Origin: Alphaproteobacteria bacterium
Lineage (GTDB): Bacteria > Pseudomonadota > Alphaproteobacteria > RF32 > CAG-239
Assembly (NCBI GenBank): GCA_900767645.1
Contig: CAAFZY010000025.1
Location: 1-38,731 of the forward strand
DNA: 38,731 bases
Reading direction: 5' to 3'
Each line of letters starts with the position of its first letter. The first letter of the stretch is position 1. The notes under the pieces were generated by a model that was not told the DNA's origin, made no database searches, and saw nothing but the letters and a program-made list of their open reading frames with translations. The position numbers and the translations under genes are program-made. Of the stretch, positions 18,001 to 25,967 are shown piece after piece.

Positions 18001-18532
18001 GCAAAGCTCCGGTCGGAAAAATATCAATGATATCGCCGCGCACGGCAAATTCTCCCGCTTCCATAACCTGCTCAACTTTGTTGTATCCGTTAATGGCGGC
18101 ATAATGCATAAAGTCATTGAAAATCAGTTTGCCGCCTACTTTCAAAACTCGCCTTGAGTTCAAAAAAATCTTTTTCGGCGGAAGTTTTTGAATAGCCGCT
18201 CCGATACTGGTGATGATAATTCGCGCTTGTTTCGGGTTTTGGTTTTGCGCAATTTCAGAAAGGGTTTCCAATCGCGCCGACAAAACGCTGACATTCGGCG
18301 AAACGCGGTCATACGGAACGGTATCCCATGCCGGAAAAGTCAAAATTGGCAAATTAGGATTAACATAGCGCACAACTTCGGCAGTTTGCTCAAGTTCAAC
18401 CCCGTTGCTGACAATATACAAAATGTCGTTTTGAGCGGTTTTTGCGGCTTCAGCCAGCAAAAATGCGTCATATCCGGCAACTGCCGATGAAAGCGTTTTC
18501 CCGCGCCGATTTTCTAAATTTTGTTTTTCCAT
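15056..18532 (-). CDS. mfd: Transcription-repair coupling factor Mfd
   Basis: Mfd is a DNA translocase that removes stalled RNA polymerase from lesions and recruits UvrA. From this start it has 1158 residues, the usual size. The UvrB-like N-terminal part comes first, then the RNA polymerase-interacting region (GELVVHIEHGIGRFMGLE). RecG-like helicase motifs follow: Walker A GDVGFGKTE near residue 637, DEEQHFG near 736, and LRGRIGRS. The C-terminal TRCF domain ends the protein. The frame stays open to 18697, but the 55 extra residues do not look like Mfd and the family begins near MEKQNLENRRGK. A perfect TATAAT lies only six bases before this ATG, so the mRNA may be leaderless. Confidence 0.95.
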   Translation of the reverse strand: MEKQNLENRRGKTLSSAVAGYDAFLLAEAAKTAQNDILYIVSNGVELEQTAEVVRYVNPNLPILTFPAWDTVPYDRVSPNVSVLSARLETLSEIAQNQNPKQARIIITSIGAAIQKLPPKKIFLNSRRVLKVGGKLIFNDFMHYAAINGYNKVEQVMEAGEFAVRGDIIDIFPTGALQPLRIDLFDEDIEKIRTFNPLNQRTTGTLNEYVFGVANEVILDANTIKNFRSAYREAFGTDSLKDEIYESVSNGRKYLGMENWLPYFYDEPLPTLFDYLPAATVILGRNYKDALQAKEESIVDYYTARLEALKIKNSAEETIYRPIKPELLYLNTDAFSALITLKKPITLTAMPMPESETVINLQTVPARDFAHNKNVNTAAVYQDLKDYLTENGRLKRIIFCNSEGSRERLYTLMNEYGIKDLTFAENFNDAYTKASHKKIVLAVLELEHGFKNSEFCIISEADILGERKNRKAKKKVTAEDFIADVSSLAVGELVVHIEHGIGRFMGLENITAGGAPHDCVKILYAHDDKLFVPVENIDVISRYGSDDESITLDTLGGLAWQAKKARVKEKIKDIAEKLIKIAAERELKTADVFTPPSGVYEDFCARFPYNETDDQHRAITDVLKDLSAGIPMDRLVCGDVGFGKTEVALRAAFTVAMSGAQVALIVPTTLLARQHYLNFKQRLAGFPVKVKMLSRLVTPKETRETLDGLKNGSIEIVIGTHALLSQNVKFCNLGLLIVDEEQHFGVAHKEKLKALKSDVHVLTLSATPIPRTLQLSLTGVKQLSIIATPPIDRLAARTFVMPFDSVMIKEAVYREKFRGGQTFFVCPRVSDIAEMERTLHELVPDIKIAVAHGQMPVKELEDVMNDFAAGKYDLLLSTTIIESGIDMPTVNTMIIHRADMFGLAQLYQLRGRIGRSKVRGYCYFTVPAQKKLKPVAEKRLMILSALDTLGAGFSLASHDMDIRGSGNVLGTEQSGHIKDVGIALYHHMLEEEIMRQKAANNNQASLQFAADDWAPQIVTGIPIMIPENYVKDLGVRLGLYKRIGALKTNDDILDMKEELIDRFGPIPQEVENLLTTIEIKQMCYAANIGKIDAGAKGILISFHNDSFKAVDKLVDLVNRSFGVIKIRPDQKLFVEGKLDDYKKRIELIKKYVKTLSEM

Positions 18533-18538
18533 AAGGGC

Positions 18539-18544
18539 ATTATA
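18539..18544 (-). promoter_or_regulatory. Possible -10 element giving a leaderless mfd mRNA
   Basis: TATAAT is followed by GCCCTT and then the mfd ATG, which puts the expected transcription start on or next to the A of the start codon. No Shine-Dalgarno sequence is present. The -35 region is weak: TTGCGT at 19 bases is the best I see. Confidence 0.35.
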
Positions 18545-18729
18545 TAACCAAACTCGCCGCGCAACGCAACATAAATTTGCACGGTGTTCCATTTGTACTT
18601 GCGGATTAATTCCGACAACGACGGAAGAAAAGTGAATTTTTTTATTAATAACTCGGCACTGTGCATAAGTTGCAGGCGGAGTTTTGCAATTAAACATCTT
18701 GCTGATAATATAAAAGCAAGGAGAAATTT

Positions 18730-20814
18730 ATGCGTCCGGAAATTTTAAATCCGCTGTTTGCCTCAACCGAAAACCTTAAAGGGGTCGGCGCGCGTTATTT
18801 TAAGCTGATTGCCGGATTATGCGACGGTTCGCGGGTGGTTGATTTGTTGTGGCATCTGCCGGCAAGTTTAATTGACCGCACCTATGCCGCGCCGCTTAAA
18901 TATGCGCAAAACGGTAAAATTTGGACCGGAAAAGTGAAAGTGCTGGAGCATTTGGCGCCGCCTACCAAAAAACAACCGTATAAAATTTTGGTAACTGACG
19001 GCACGGCTGATTTGATGCTCAATTTTTTTAAATATTATCCCGATTCGCTGCAAAAAGGCCTGCCGGTCGGAGCTGAAAAAGCACTTAGCGGCAAGCTTGA
19101 GTTTTTTAACGGGCATTTGCAAATGAATCACCCCGATTACATTTTGCCTCCCGATTCGCTTGATGTTTTGCAAGGAATTGAACCGATTTATCCGTTGTGC
19201 GCGGGCGTTAGCAATAAAATGATGCTTAAACTTGAAAAACAAGCTCTGTCAAAAGTTCCAAACCTGCCGGAGTGGCAAGACGCTAATTTTCTGGCGCGTG
19301 AAAAATTTGCTGATTTTAAAACCGCATTGCTTGCCGCTCATCATCCGCAAAAACTCTCTGATTTGGAAAATTCCGCGCCTATGCGGCGCCGTCTTGCATA
19401 TGATGAGCTTTTAGCCAATCAGCTCACCCTGGCGATTGCCCGTGAAAGAGTTAAAAAACAAGTCGGCCGCGAGGTTAAAGGCGATGGCTCATTGCGCCGC
19501 AAGCTGTTGCAAAGTTTGGGCTTTGAGCTGACCGGAGCGCAAAACCGCGTTATTGCTGAGATTAATGCCGACCAAGCCGCGCCCTACCAAATGTTGCGCT
19601 TACTGCAAGGCGATGTCGGCAGCGGTAAAACGATTGTGGCGTTTATGACAATGCTTAACGCGGTGGAATGCGGCATGCAGGCGGCCATTATGGCGCCGAC
19701 TGAAATTTTAGCCAAACAACACTTTGAAACCATGGCCGAGTGGGCTGAAATTGTGGGGATCCGCACCGAACTTTTGACCGGTAAAATCACCGGTAAAAAG
19801 CGGCAAGCGATTTTATCTGATTTAGCATCCGGCAATATAAATGTTTTAATCGGCACGCATGCTTTGTTTACTGAAGATGTGGCTTTTAAAGATTTAGCCT
19901 GCGTAGTGGTGGATGAACAGCACCGCTTTGGCGTAAATCAGCGTTTAAGCCTTGCTTCTAAAGGCTGTCGCCCCGATGTTTTGGTTATGACCGCCACCCC
20001 GATTCCCCGCACTTTGGTTTTAACGCAATATGGCGATATGGAATATTCTAAAATAGACGAGGCTCCCAAAGGGCGCAAACCGGTTGATACCCGTGTGGTG
20101 CCGTTGGGCAAAATTGCCGATGTTACCGCCGGTCTGCAGCGCAAAATTGCTTCCGGATGTCGGGCTTATTGGGTTTGTCCGTTAGTGGAAGAGTCTGAAA
20201 AGACAGATTTGGCCGCCGCTGAAGAGCGCTTTTCCTCTTTGCAAAAAGTATTCGGCGATAAGGTTGGCTTAGTACACGGCAAAATGAAAGAAAAGGAAAA
20301 AGACGCGGTTATGGAGCGGTTCAAAACCGGTAAAATCAGTTTGCTGGTTGCCACCACTGTAATTGAGGTGGGGGTTAATGTTCCGGAAGCTACGCTTATG
20401 ATAATAGAGCAGGCGGAGCGGTTCGGGTTGGCGCAACTGCACCAATTGCGCGGCCGCATTAAGCGCGGGTTTGAAGCTTCAACCTGTGTTCTAATGTACG
20501 GTTATCCGTTAAGCGAAACCTCGCGCGAGCGCTTAAATATCATGAAGCAAAGCGAAGACGGCTTTTTAATTGCTGAAAAAGATTTGGAATTGCGTGGCGG
20601 CGGCGAGGTTTTAGGTACTCGCCAATCCGGTTTTAATGAGTTTAAACTTGCCGATATGAGCACCGATAAAGACTTACTTTACACCGCGCACAAAGACGCC
20701 GCCATGGTTTTGCAAAATGATGTTAATTTAACCTCTCCCCGCGGACAGGCTCTTAGAATATTGCTTTATTTGTTTGAGCGGGACAAAGCCGTTAAAACTT
20801 ATTTAGCCGGATAG
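18730..20814 (+). CDS. recG: ATP-dependent DNA helicase RecG
   Basis: RecG remodels stalled forks and branched DNA. The 694-residue product has the wedge (OB-fold) region in the first third, then helicase motifs: GDVGSGKT near residue 294, DEQHRFG near 395, TATPIPRTL, and the GRIKRG and TRQSGF region at the end. AAGGAG lies seven bases before the ATG. It is divergent from mfd, a common alphaproteobacterial arrangement, but the small sdhE gene often found between them is absent. Its last 16 bases overlap the 3' end of the convergent gene. Confidence 0.96.
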   Translation: MRPEILNPLFASTENLKGVGARYFKLIAGLCDGSRVVDLLWHLPASLIDRTYAAPLKYAQNGKIWTGKVKVLEHLAPPTKKQPYKILVTDGTADLMLNFFKYYPDSLQKGLPVGAEKALSGKLEFFNGHLQMNHPDYILPPDSLDVLQGIEPIYPLCAGVSNKMMLKLEKQALSKVPNLPEWQDANFLAREKFADFKTALLAAHHPQKLSDLENSAPMRRRLAYDELLANQLTLAIARERVKKQVGREVKGDGSLRRKLLQSLGFELTGAQNRVIAEINADQAAPYQMLRLLQGDVGSGKTIVAFMTMLNAVECGMQAAIMAPTEILAKQHFETMAEWAEIVGIRTELLTGKITGKKRQAILSDLASGNINVLIGTHALFTEDVAFKDLACVVVDEQHRFGVNQRLSLASKGCRPDVLVMTATPIPRTLVLTQYGDMEYSKIDEAPKGRKPVDTRVVPLGKIADVTAGLQRKIASGCRAYWVCPLVEESEKTDLAAAEERFSSLQKVFGDKVGLVHGKMKEKEKDAVMERFKTGKISLLVATTVIEVGVNVPEATLMIIEQAERFGLAQLHQLRGRIKRGFEASTCVLMYGYPLSETSRERLNIMKQSEDGFLIAEKDLELRGGGEVLGTRQSGFNEFKLADMSTDKDLLYTAHKDAAMVLQNDVNLTSPRGQALRILLYLFERDKAVKTYLAG

Positions 20815-21548
20815 TCAAGGCTGAAAAAATCTGATAAAGCGCGGTTTTTTAAATTCGTTATATAGTCAAGCATGCCGCGATAGTTAAGCATTTTAAAGAT
20901 AATGAAATCAGTAATACCGTTGTTGCGATTTGCGGATAAAGAATTATACAGTTCATCAAGTTTTTTAATGCCGTTCATAGTATTTAGGGCTCCGCTATTA
21001 TCTGCTTGTAACAAGTACGCCTCAATTTCGTTATATTTCTGTTCATATTGTGCAAAAACCTCATCGGCGTTAAGATTAGCGGTAATATTTTTTTGCGGCT
21101 CAATTATCCATTTGTTTTGCATTATGGAATAAAGCCCGAGCGGCAGCGTTTCAGGCTTGTCGCTGCTGAATTGAATGTTTACTTTTTTATTGCCGAATTT
21201 AAACTTTTGATTATTCAAACTGCCGAAAAAGTAAAATTGCAAAAATTGGCTCAAAAATTTTGAATTATCGGCAAGTTCGGGGCAACCTTCGTTTTTTACC
21301 ACGATTCTGATGTCAATATCTGATTTTTCATGGTAAAAATAACTTGCCATTGAACCGGTTAAATAGGCGTCATAAAATTTCAAACCTTTAATTTCGGCAA
21401 CGATTAATGAATTTATGTAATTTACCTGTCGATATAAAAGTTGATTTGCTTTTGCATGCAACTTATTTTGCTCATCAAACAACAGCGGGTTGAGGGTGTT
21501 GTTAGGGGTAAGCAGTCTGGTTAAAACATCGCGCATTTTTACAAGCAT
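20799..21548 (-). CDS. Nucleotidyltransferase-fold protein, possibly inactive paralogue
   Basis: The 249-residue product carries the start of a polymerase-beta-type nucleotidyltransferase active site: LTGSMASY (Gly65-Ser66) and SDIDIRIVV with Asp77 and Asp79. In its neighbour the third acidic position reads VDFAV; here the aligned segment reads VNIQF, so the third carboxylate appears to be Asn, which may abolish catalysis. Both proteins share an NKW-[MI]-IEP motif after this point and are clearly paralogues. The start codon overlaps the upstream stop by one base (TAATG), giving translational coupling. It ends inside the recG 3' end. Substrate is unknown; an antibiotic-modifying, RNA-modifying or regulatory role cannot be told apart from sequence. 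Confidence 0.75.
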   Translation of the reverse strand: MLVKMRDVLTRLLTPNNTLNPLLFDEQNKLHAKANQLLYRQVNYINSLIVAEIKGLKFYDAYLTGSMASYFYHEKSDIDIRIVVKNEGCPELADNSKFLSQFLQFYFFGSLNNQKFKFGNKKVNIQFSSDKPETLPLGLYSIMQNKWIIEPQKNITANLNADEVFAQYEQKYNEIEAYLLQADNSGALNTMNGIKKLDELYNSLSANRNNGITDFIIFKMLNYRGMLDYITNLKNRALSDFFSLDYPAK

Positions 21549-22312
21549 TATCTTTTCCCCAGCAAATAATTTACGGAATCGGAAATATAATTTTGAAAAT
21601 GCCGATAAGCCCCGAAACGCTTTAACAGTCGGTACAGATTGTATTCGGGGCTGTATTCGCGTTGAATGGAAAATGATTTAGCCAAAAAAGCGTCCTCACG
21701 TAAATTTTTTAAATAAGTACTGAGTTTTTGGGCGCTTTCGGCAGTTAAAAACACCTCGTTTACTTTCGGAAGTTCTGCAACAAAACGGTGTAAATCGGCG
21801 CTGTATTTGCAATATTTATCAAACAACTCTTCCGCGCTGAACGGAAAAGGCTGCCTGATTGGCTCAATCATCCACTTATTACGCAAAACCGAGTAACTGT
21901 TAATGTCTTTTATACGTTCGTTGTTTACGTCCAAAACGGCAAAGTCAACCGGACGATTGTAAATATGCGGCCGCCATTTGCACATAAATATGGTATATGC
22001 CAAATTATTTAATATTTTTGCGCTTAATTCCGGTTGTTCAGGAAAAATATTATCAATAATGATAAAAAAATCTAAGTCGCCGTCATCGCGGTAGGCGTAA
22101 CTGCAAGAACTTCCCACCAACATCATTTCTCTGATGTTTACACGCGGAAACATTGGTAAAAAATACTCCCGCATATATTGTCCTAAAAATAAAAATTTTT
22201 GCCGAACGTGCGGCAATAAAACATTATGCCCGTCAAATAAATCAGGGCACAATGTTTTATGCTGTTGCAGCATTTTTTCAATAACGGCTAATTTTTCGGC
22301 TTTGCTTTCCAT
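21548..22312 (-). CDS. Nucleotidyltransferase-fold protein
   Basis: The 254-residue product has the family signature MLVGSSCSY (Gly67-Ser68), then GDLDFFIII with Asp79 and Asp81, and a third acidic candidate in RPVDFAVLD. An NKWMIEP motif and a helical C-terminal half follow. All three acidic residues are present, so this copy may be active, unlike its neighbour. It starts five bases after the stop of the cysteine-rich secreted protein gene and overlaps the next gene by one base, which places a cytoplasmic enzyme-like pair in the same operon as secreted proteins. I know of no named family that matches the pair. Confidence 0.8.
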   Translation of the reverse strand: MESKAEKLAVIEKMLQQHKTLCPDLFDGHNVLLPHVRQKFLFLGQYMREYFLPMFPRVNIREMMLVGSSCSYAYRDDGDLDFFIIIDNIFPEQPELSAKILNNLAYTIFMCKWRPHIYNRPVDFAVLDVNNERIKDINSYSVLRNKWMIEPIRQPFPFSAEELFDKYCKYSADLHRFVAELPKVNEVFLTAESAQKLSTYLKNLREDAFLAKSFSIQREYSPEYNLYRLLKRFGAYRHFQNYISDSVNYLLGKR

Positions 22313-22317
22313 TAGGA

Positions 22318-23379
22318 CTACGAATTATAAACCGGAAAATCATCATCAGATATGTTGGTTTGAGCATATTTTTTGAGGGCTTCTTCTTTGCTTAACGAGG
22401 CAATCATAACGGACTCGTCCTGCATATTATAAACAAGACCGTCTTGAGTGCATTGTTGTGTACATTTGCCGCCAATTTGCCCGATGTCGTTTCCTCCTGA
22501 ATAACAATCTTCTGCGCTAGTGCCACAGCGCCCGCCGCCACCACCTACGCCATGAGAATTTTTACCTGTTTCTGTGACGCCGGTTCCGGTGCATGCTGCG
22601 CCGGTATAGCTATTGGTAGTTGTTTCTCCTTTAGCATTTGTGCATACCTCGGTATACTCTCCCTGCAATGCGTCGTCAGCACATCCTTTATAACAGTCAT
22701 TAAAGCATGCCGCTTCATCTTGAAATCTTCCTGAGCAATAGTCAGTGCATCTATCTGAACAGTCATTGGTATTATAGCATGTTGTTTTACATGTTAAACA
22801 TTCTTCAGTATAACAAGCATGAAAACCGCCGCTTGCGCTTAAGGCAAATGCTGAAGGGTCGCCGCAAGGTTTGCTGTCAAGCATAGTATAAAATCCGGCA
22901 TCTTCACAGGAGTCATAATATTCATAACAACCTTCAACGCCTTTAATGGTTGTTATAATCATTTTATTATTTTTGCATCCGGTTATTTTATACTTAGTGG
23001 TGCCGCTTCCGTCCGAGCACGATTCGCAAACGTCATAATCTCCGCATTTGTCAAGAGTGTAAGACGAACAATCTTTGGTAAGCAATTCGGCGCAAAGGGT
23101 TAATGTATCGTCGCCTGCGCATGGAACAATGGTTTTACACCATGATGTTTTATCATCTTTGGTAAAACCTTCACACGAAGCGCTGCTTGGAACGCATTTT
23201 TTATAAGCGCTGTTAAACGGGCAATAAAGCCAACTTCCGTTGCAGCTGCTTTCGGTTGAAGAGTATCCGAGCGAGGCGCAATCCGGAATGGTGGCGCAGT
23301 TTACTTGCGCCATAACTTTATGGGCGCCGAACACTGTTGTTAATAAGGTTGTACTTAAAAGAATGTTGGTAAAACGCAT
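22318..23379 (-). CDS. Secreted cysteine-rich protein (353 residues)
   Basis: The product has a signal peptide (FTNILLSTTLLTTVFGAHKVMA, cut after VMA). Residues 28-62 are the short cysteine domain PDC-x-x-LGY to CPFN-x-AYKKC, shared with the giant secreted protein and with the next gene upstream. The middle has cysteine pairs resembling the giant proteins (CSSYTLDKC; ESCSDGSG). A dense C-x3-C region (ECLTCKTTC to CYKGC) and a GVGGGGG linker follow, and the tail is acidic. I chose the ATG at 23379 because AGGAG lies seven bases before it and the signal peptide starts there; the frame extends upstream to 23427. It is 29 bases after the preceding gene. Function is unknown. Confidence 0.88.
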   Translation of the reverse strand: MRFTNILLSTTLLTTVFGAHKVMAQVNCATIPDCASLGYSSTESSCNGSWLYCPFNSAYKKCVPSSASCEGFTKDDKTSWCKTIVPCAGDDTLTLCAELLTKDCSSYTLDKCGDYDVCESCSDGSGTTKYKITGCKNNKMIITTIKGVEGCYEYYDSCEDAGFYTMLDSKPCGDPSAFALSASGGFHACYTEECLTCKTTCYNTNDCSDRCTDYCSGRFQDEAACFNDCYKGCADDALQGEYTEVCTNAKGETTTNSYTGAACTGTGVTETGKNSHGVGGGGGRCGTSAEDCYSGGNDIGQIGGKCTQQCTQDGLVYNMQDESVMIASLSKEEALKKYAQTNISDDDFPVYNS

Positions 23380-23408
23380 ATTTTTGCTCCTGTTTAATAA
23401 ACTGTACA

Positions 23409-23885
23409 TTAACTTTCGGGAATACATTTAACTTGCGAGGTATCAGCCGGACAAGCCAGATAGTTACTGCAATCGTCTTTGCTGTCAATATATCCGAGCT
23501 GAGAACAATAAGTAACATCGGTAGCGAGCGCCCATAATTTTCCGCTCCAACAGGTGGCCTTATTGTATTGTCCTGATTGACAGCCTTCAATATAGCAGTC
23601 ATAACAAGACAATCCGTGATATTTTACGGCATCGCAAGTGTATCCGTCGGAAGATTTTAACAAAGCTGAATAGTACCGACCGTCTTCACAGGTGTATTCT
23701 TTACACCATTTATAAGAGCTGTCAAACGGGCAGGTTATATAGCCCTCAAGACAGGTAATGTTCTTTTTGTAGCCGAGAGCCGAGCATGACGGGGGATTGG
23801 TGCAAGATTGGCCGCAAGCTTGCGCCTGTACATCGGCAACAGGTAAAAAAACGACCAAAAGGATTAAAAGTACGGACGTAAGCAT
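23409..23885 (-). CDS. Small secreted cysteine-rich protein (158 residues)
   Basis: A signal peptide (LTSVLLILLVVFLPVADVQA) precedes a mature protein of about 136 residues with two copies of the LGY cysteine domain. One is complete at about 28-61 (PSCSALGY to CPFDSSYKWC); the second is near the end at 127-154 (YCSQLGY to CPADTSQVKC). Between them is a cysteine-rich segment (SCYDCYIEGC). ATG 23885 is chosen because AGGAG lies seven bases upstream; a TTG at 23900 overlaps that site. It is first in the operon, directly after a near-consensus promoter. No enzymatic motif is seen; a structural or surface role is inferred. Confidence 0.88.
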   Translation of the reverse strand: MLTSVLLILLVVFLPVADVQAQACGQSCTNPPSCSALGYKKNITCLEGYITCPFDSSYKWCKEYTCEDGRYYSALLKSSDGYTCDAVKYHGLSCYDCYIEGCQSGQYNKATCWSGKLWALATDVTYCSQLGYIDSKDDCSNYLACPADTSQVKCIPES

Positions 23886-23917
23886 ACATAATCTCCTCAA
23901 ACTATCCTTATTTTTTG

Positions 23918-23946
23918 ATTATAGCTTGTTTTTTTATTCTTTGCAA
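23918..23946 (-). promoter_or_regulatory. Near-consensus promoter of the cysteine-rich/nucleotidyltransferase operon
   Basis: On the minus strand TTGCAA (23946-23941), a 17-base A-rich spacer and a perfect TATAAT (23923-23918) lie about 33 bases before the ATG at 23885. It is among the best promoter matches in the window and suggests substantial expression of this operon. Confidence 0.65.
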
Positions 23947-23975
23947 CTGAAAATAAAGAGGCAATATTAGTTTTA

Positions 23976-25076
23976 TTAAAAGTTTTCCAAAATATACCGG
24001 CGGTTAAAACGAGTATTTTTGCCTAAATTTGACATAATCTCATATGAAATTGTGCCTCCGTCGCGTCCCATATCGTCAAGGGTGTAAAATTCATCGGCAA
24101 AATAAGCGGTATCTCCAACCTGCAAATTTTTAACATTGGTAACATCACAAATAACGTTATCCATTGAAACTCTGCCGATAATACGAGCTTCGCTTAAATT
24201 TTTACCGTCCTTAAAAAACACTTTGCCCACATTTGAAAGCGAGCGCGGCAAACCATCGCCGTAGCCGATGGAAACAATTGCGATTTTACGCTTGGTGCCG
24301 GCGCGATAAGTTGCGGAATAGCCCACAAACTGCCCTGCCGGCAGGTCGGTGATTTGCAATACCGGTGCGGTAACCGTCACCACGTTTTGCATTTGGTTTT
24401 CGCGGTACGGAGCAGTGTTTATTCCGTACATTGCTGCACCCAAACGCACCATATCTTGCTTAAATTCTCCGCCTAAAAACACTCCGTCTGAAGCCGATAA
24501 CGATGCCGGCAGTTGCGGAAAATATTTTTCTTTAATCTGTTTAAAATGCGCAAGTTGATAAGTGTTCATAAAATGGTCTTTTTCATCGCCGCAGGCAAGG
24601 TGCGACACCAGCAAACTTAATTTTGCTTTAGCTTGCTCGTTTAGTTTTTTTAAGTCCGCTTCTCGAAACCCCAAGCGGTTTAAGCCGGTTTCGACCTGAA
24701 TGGCCGCTTTGCGTTCGTCGGGGCGGTTTTGCTGCCAAAATGCAAGCATCTCCGGCGCGCTGATAACCGGAATTAATTGCGGATATCGGATAAATTCAGC
24801 CAAACTGTCGGTGCCGACGCCTTGCAAAACATAGATAACGGCTTGCGGTGCCAGCGGGGCGATTTTGGCGCCTTCACAGGCGTGCGCCACAAAAAAGTTG
24901 CGGCAGTTTACTTTTTCATATAACAACGGAACAATCTTTTCCGCTCCCAAACCGTAAGCATCGTCTTTAACCACAGCGGCGCAAACAGCCGGCGCGGCAA
25001 TTTTTTGTAAAGTTTGATAATTTTTTAACAAGTTATCTAAATTTATTTGTAAAGATGGTCTGGTCAGTATACTCAT
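23976..25076 (-). CDS. alr: Alanine racemase
   Basis: This PLP enzyme interconverts L- and D-alanine for peptidoglycan. The 366-residue product has the PLP-lysine motif AVVKDDAYGLGA (Lys37); the usual residues after Lys are AN or AD, so DD is a mild variant. It also has the catalytic-tyrosine region VGYSATYRAG, IVSIGYGDG, GRVSMDN, and the C-terminal ISYEIMSNLG to RRYI. It starts four bases after the stop of the membrane protein gene, with AAAGGA inside that gene's last codons, so it is the last gene of the operon that begins with the MlaE-like permease. I see no terminator directly after it. Confidence 0.95.
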   Translation of the reverse strand: MSILTRPSLQINLDNLLKNYQTLQKIAAPAVCAAVVKDDAYGLGAEKIVPLLYEKVNCRNFFVAHACEGAKIAPLAPQAVIYVLQGVGTDSLAEFIRYPQLIPVISAPEMLAFWQQNRPDERKAAIQVETGLNRLGFREADLKKLNEQAKAKLSLLVSHLACGDEKDHFMNTYQLAHFKQIKEKYFPQLPASLSASDGVFLGGEFKQDMVRLGAAMYGINTAPYRENQMQNVVTVTAPVLQITDLPAGQFVGYSATYRAGTKRKIAIVSIGYGDGLPRSLSNVGKVFFKDGKNLSEARIIGRVSMDNVICDVTNVKNLQVGDTAYFADEFYTLDDMGRDGGTISYEIMSNLGKNTRFNRRYILENF

Positions 25077-25080
25077 TTTT

Positions 25081-25944
25081 TTATCCTTTAATAAAAATCA
25101 GCGGTACGGCCAAAGCCAAAGCGGCTAAGCCGAAAATAAGCTGATTTTGCCAACTTTGTTCTTTGTATTTTAAGGCTGAAATAACCATAACCGTCGGCGC
25201 GGCAAGGCGCATAAATACCGCAACAAATGAAACCGGCAGCAGGTTTATTGACGAATATATAATCAAAAATTCAGAAACAACATAAAACGCGCCGGCGACC
25301 GCTAAATTTTTATCGCGGAAAATATTTTTGAAGTCTTGCATTGAAATTCCGTGCAAAAGCGCGGCTCCGAACATTACCGCTGATGAAAACAATAAATGCG
25401 GATACCACCCGATTCGCGGAATGGCCAAGTGGTCGGTAACGCTGAATGTTGCGGCAAACAAAACTATAAGCCAAAATGAAATTTGCCCCTTAACCGACAA
25501 GCGGCGGGCGTCGCCTTTAAGCATAAACAAAACGCCCAATATTCCAAAGCCGCAAATGCACACGAGCTGAAAGATTTTTAAGCCCTCGTTAAAAAACAAG
25601 TTGTTGGCAAGCGAGCCTAAAGCCAAAGCGATAAACCCGAAAAATACTGATGACGATGTGCTTTCTTTGTTTACAATCTGTTGCAATTTAATCAGCCACC
25701 ACAACAGCAAGCCCTTAGCCACGCTAAGCAGCAAATACGGCGAGCTGATGGTTTGATTAAAATTGTCCGTAAGCAAATGTCCGAATATCGGGAAAGTGAC
25801 AGCCAAGCCGAGCATGAGCCATGTACTGGTGAATGCCGCCGACATTTCCGCCGGAAAAAGTTTTGCCGCCGGCTTATATAAAAACGGACGGATAATCATT
25901 GAACTCATAATGAGTAAACCGATAAAAATTTGAAAAACAGTCAT
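25081..25944 (-). CDS. EamA-like (DMT superfamily) membrane transporter
   Basis: The 287-residue product is hydrophobic throughout, with about nine or ten predicted membrane segments and short loops. This layout and length fit the drug/metabolite transporter superfamily, although I see no diagnostic substrate motif. It sits between the accessory lipoprotein gene (23 bases upstream) and alr (four bases downstream), which might mean export or uptake of a small metabolite linked to the envelope. That is inference from position only. Confidence 0.8.
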   Translation of the reverse strand: MTVFQIFIGLLIMSSMIIRPFLYKPAAKLFPAEMSAAFTSTWLMLGLAVTFPIFGHLLTDNFNQTISSPYLLLSVAKGLLLWWLIKLQQIVNKESTSSSVFFGFIALALGSLANNLFFNEGLKIFQLVCICGFGILGVLFMLKGDARRLSVKGQISFWLIVLFAATFSVTDHLAIPRIGWYPHLLFSSAVMFGAALLHGISMQDFKNIFRDKNLAVAGAFYVVSEFLIIYSSINLLPVSFVAVFMRLAAPTVMVISALKYKEQSWQNQLIFGLAALALAVPLIFIKG

Positions 25945-25967
25945 AGTTCAAGTCCTGTATAAATTAA

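Noticed and set aside
18533..18697. N-terminal extension of Mfd by 55 residues
   Set aside because: The extension has no family resemblance and the remaining 1158 residues already give a full-length Mfd.
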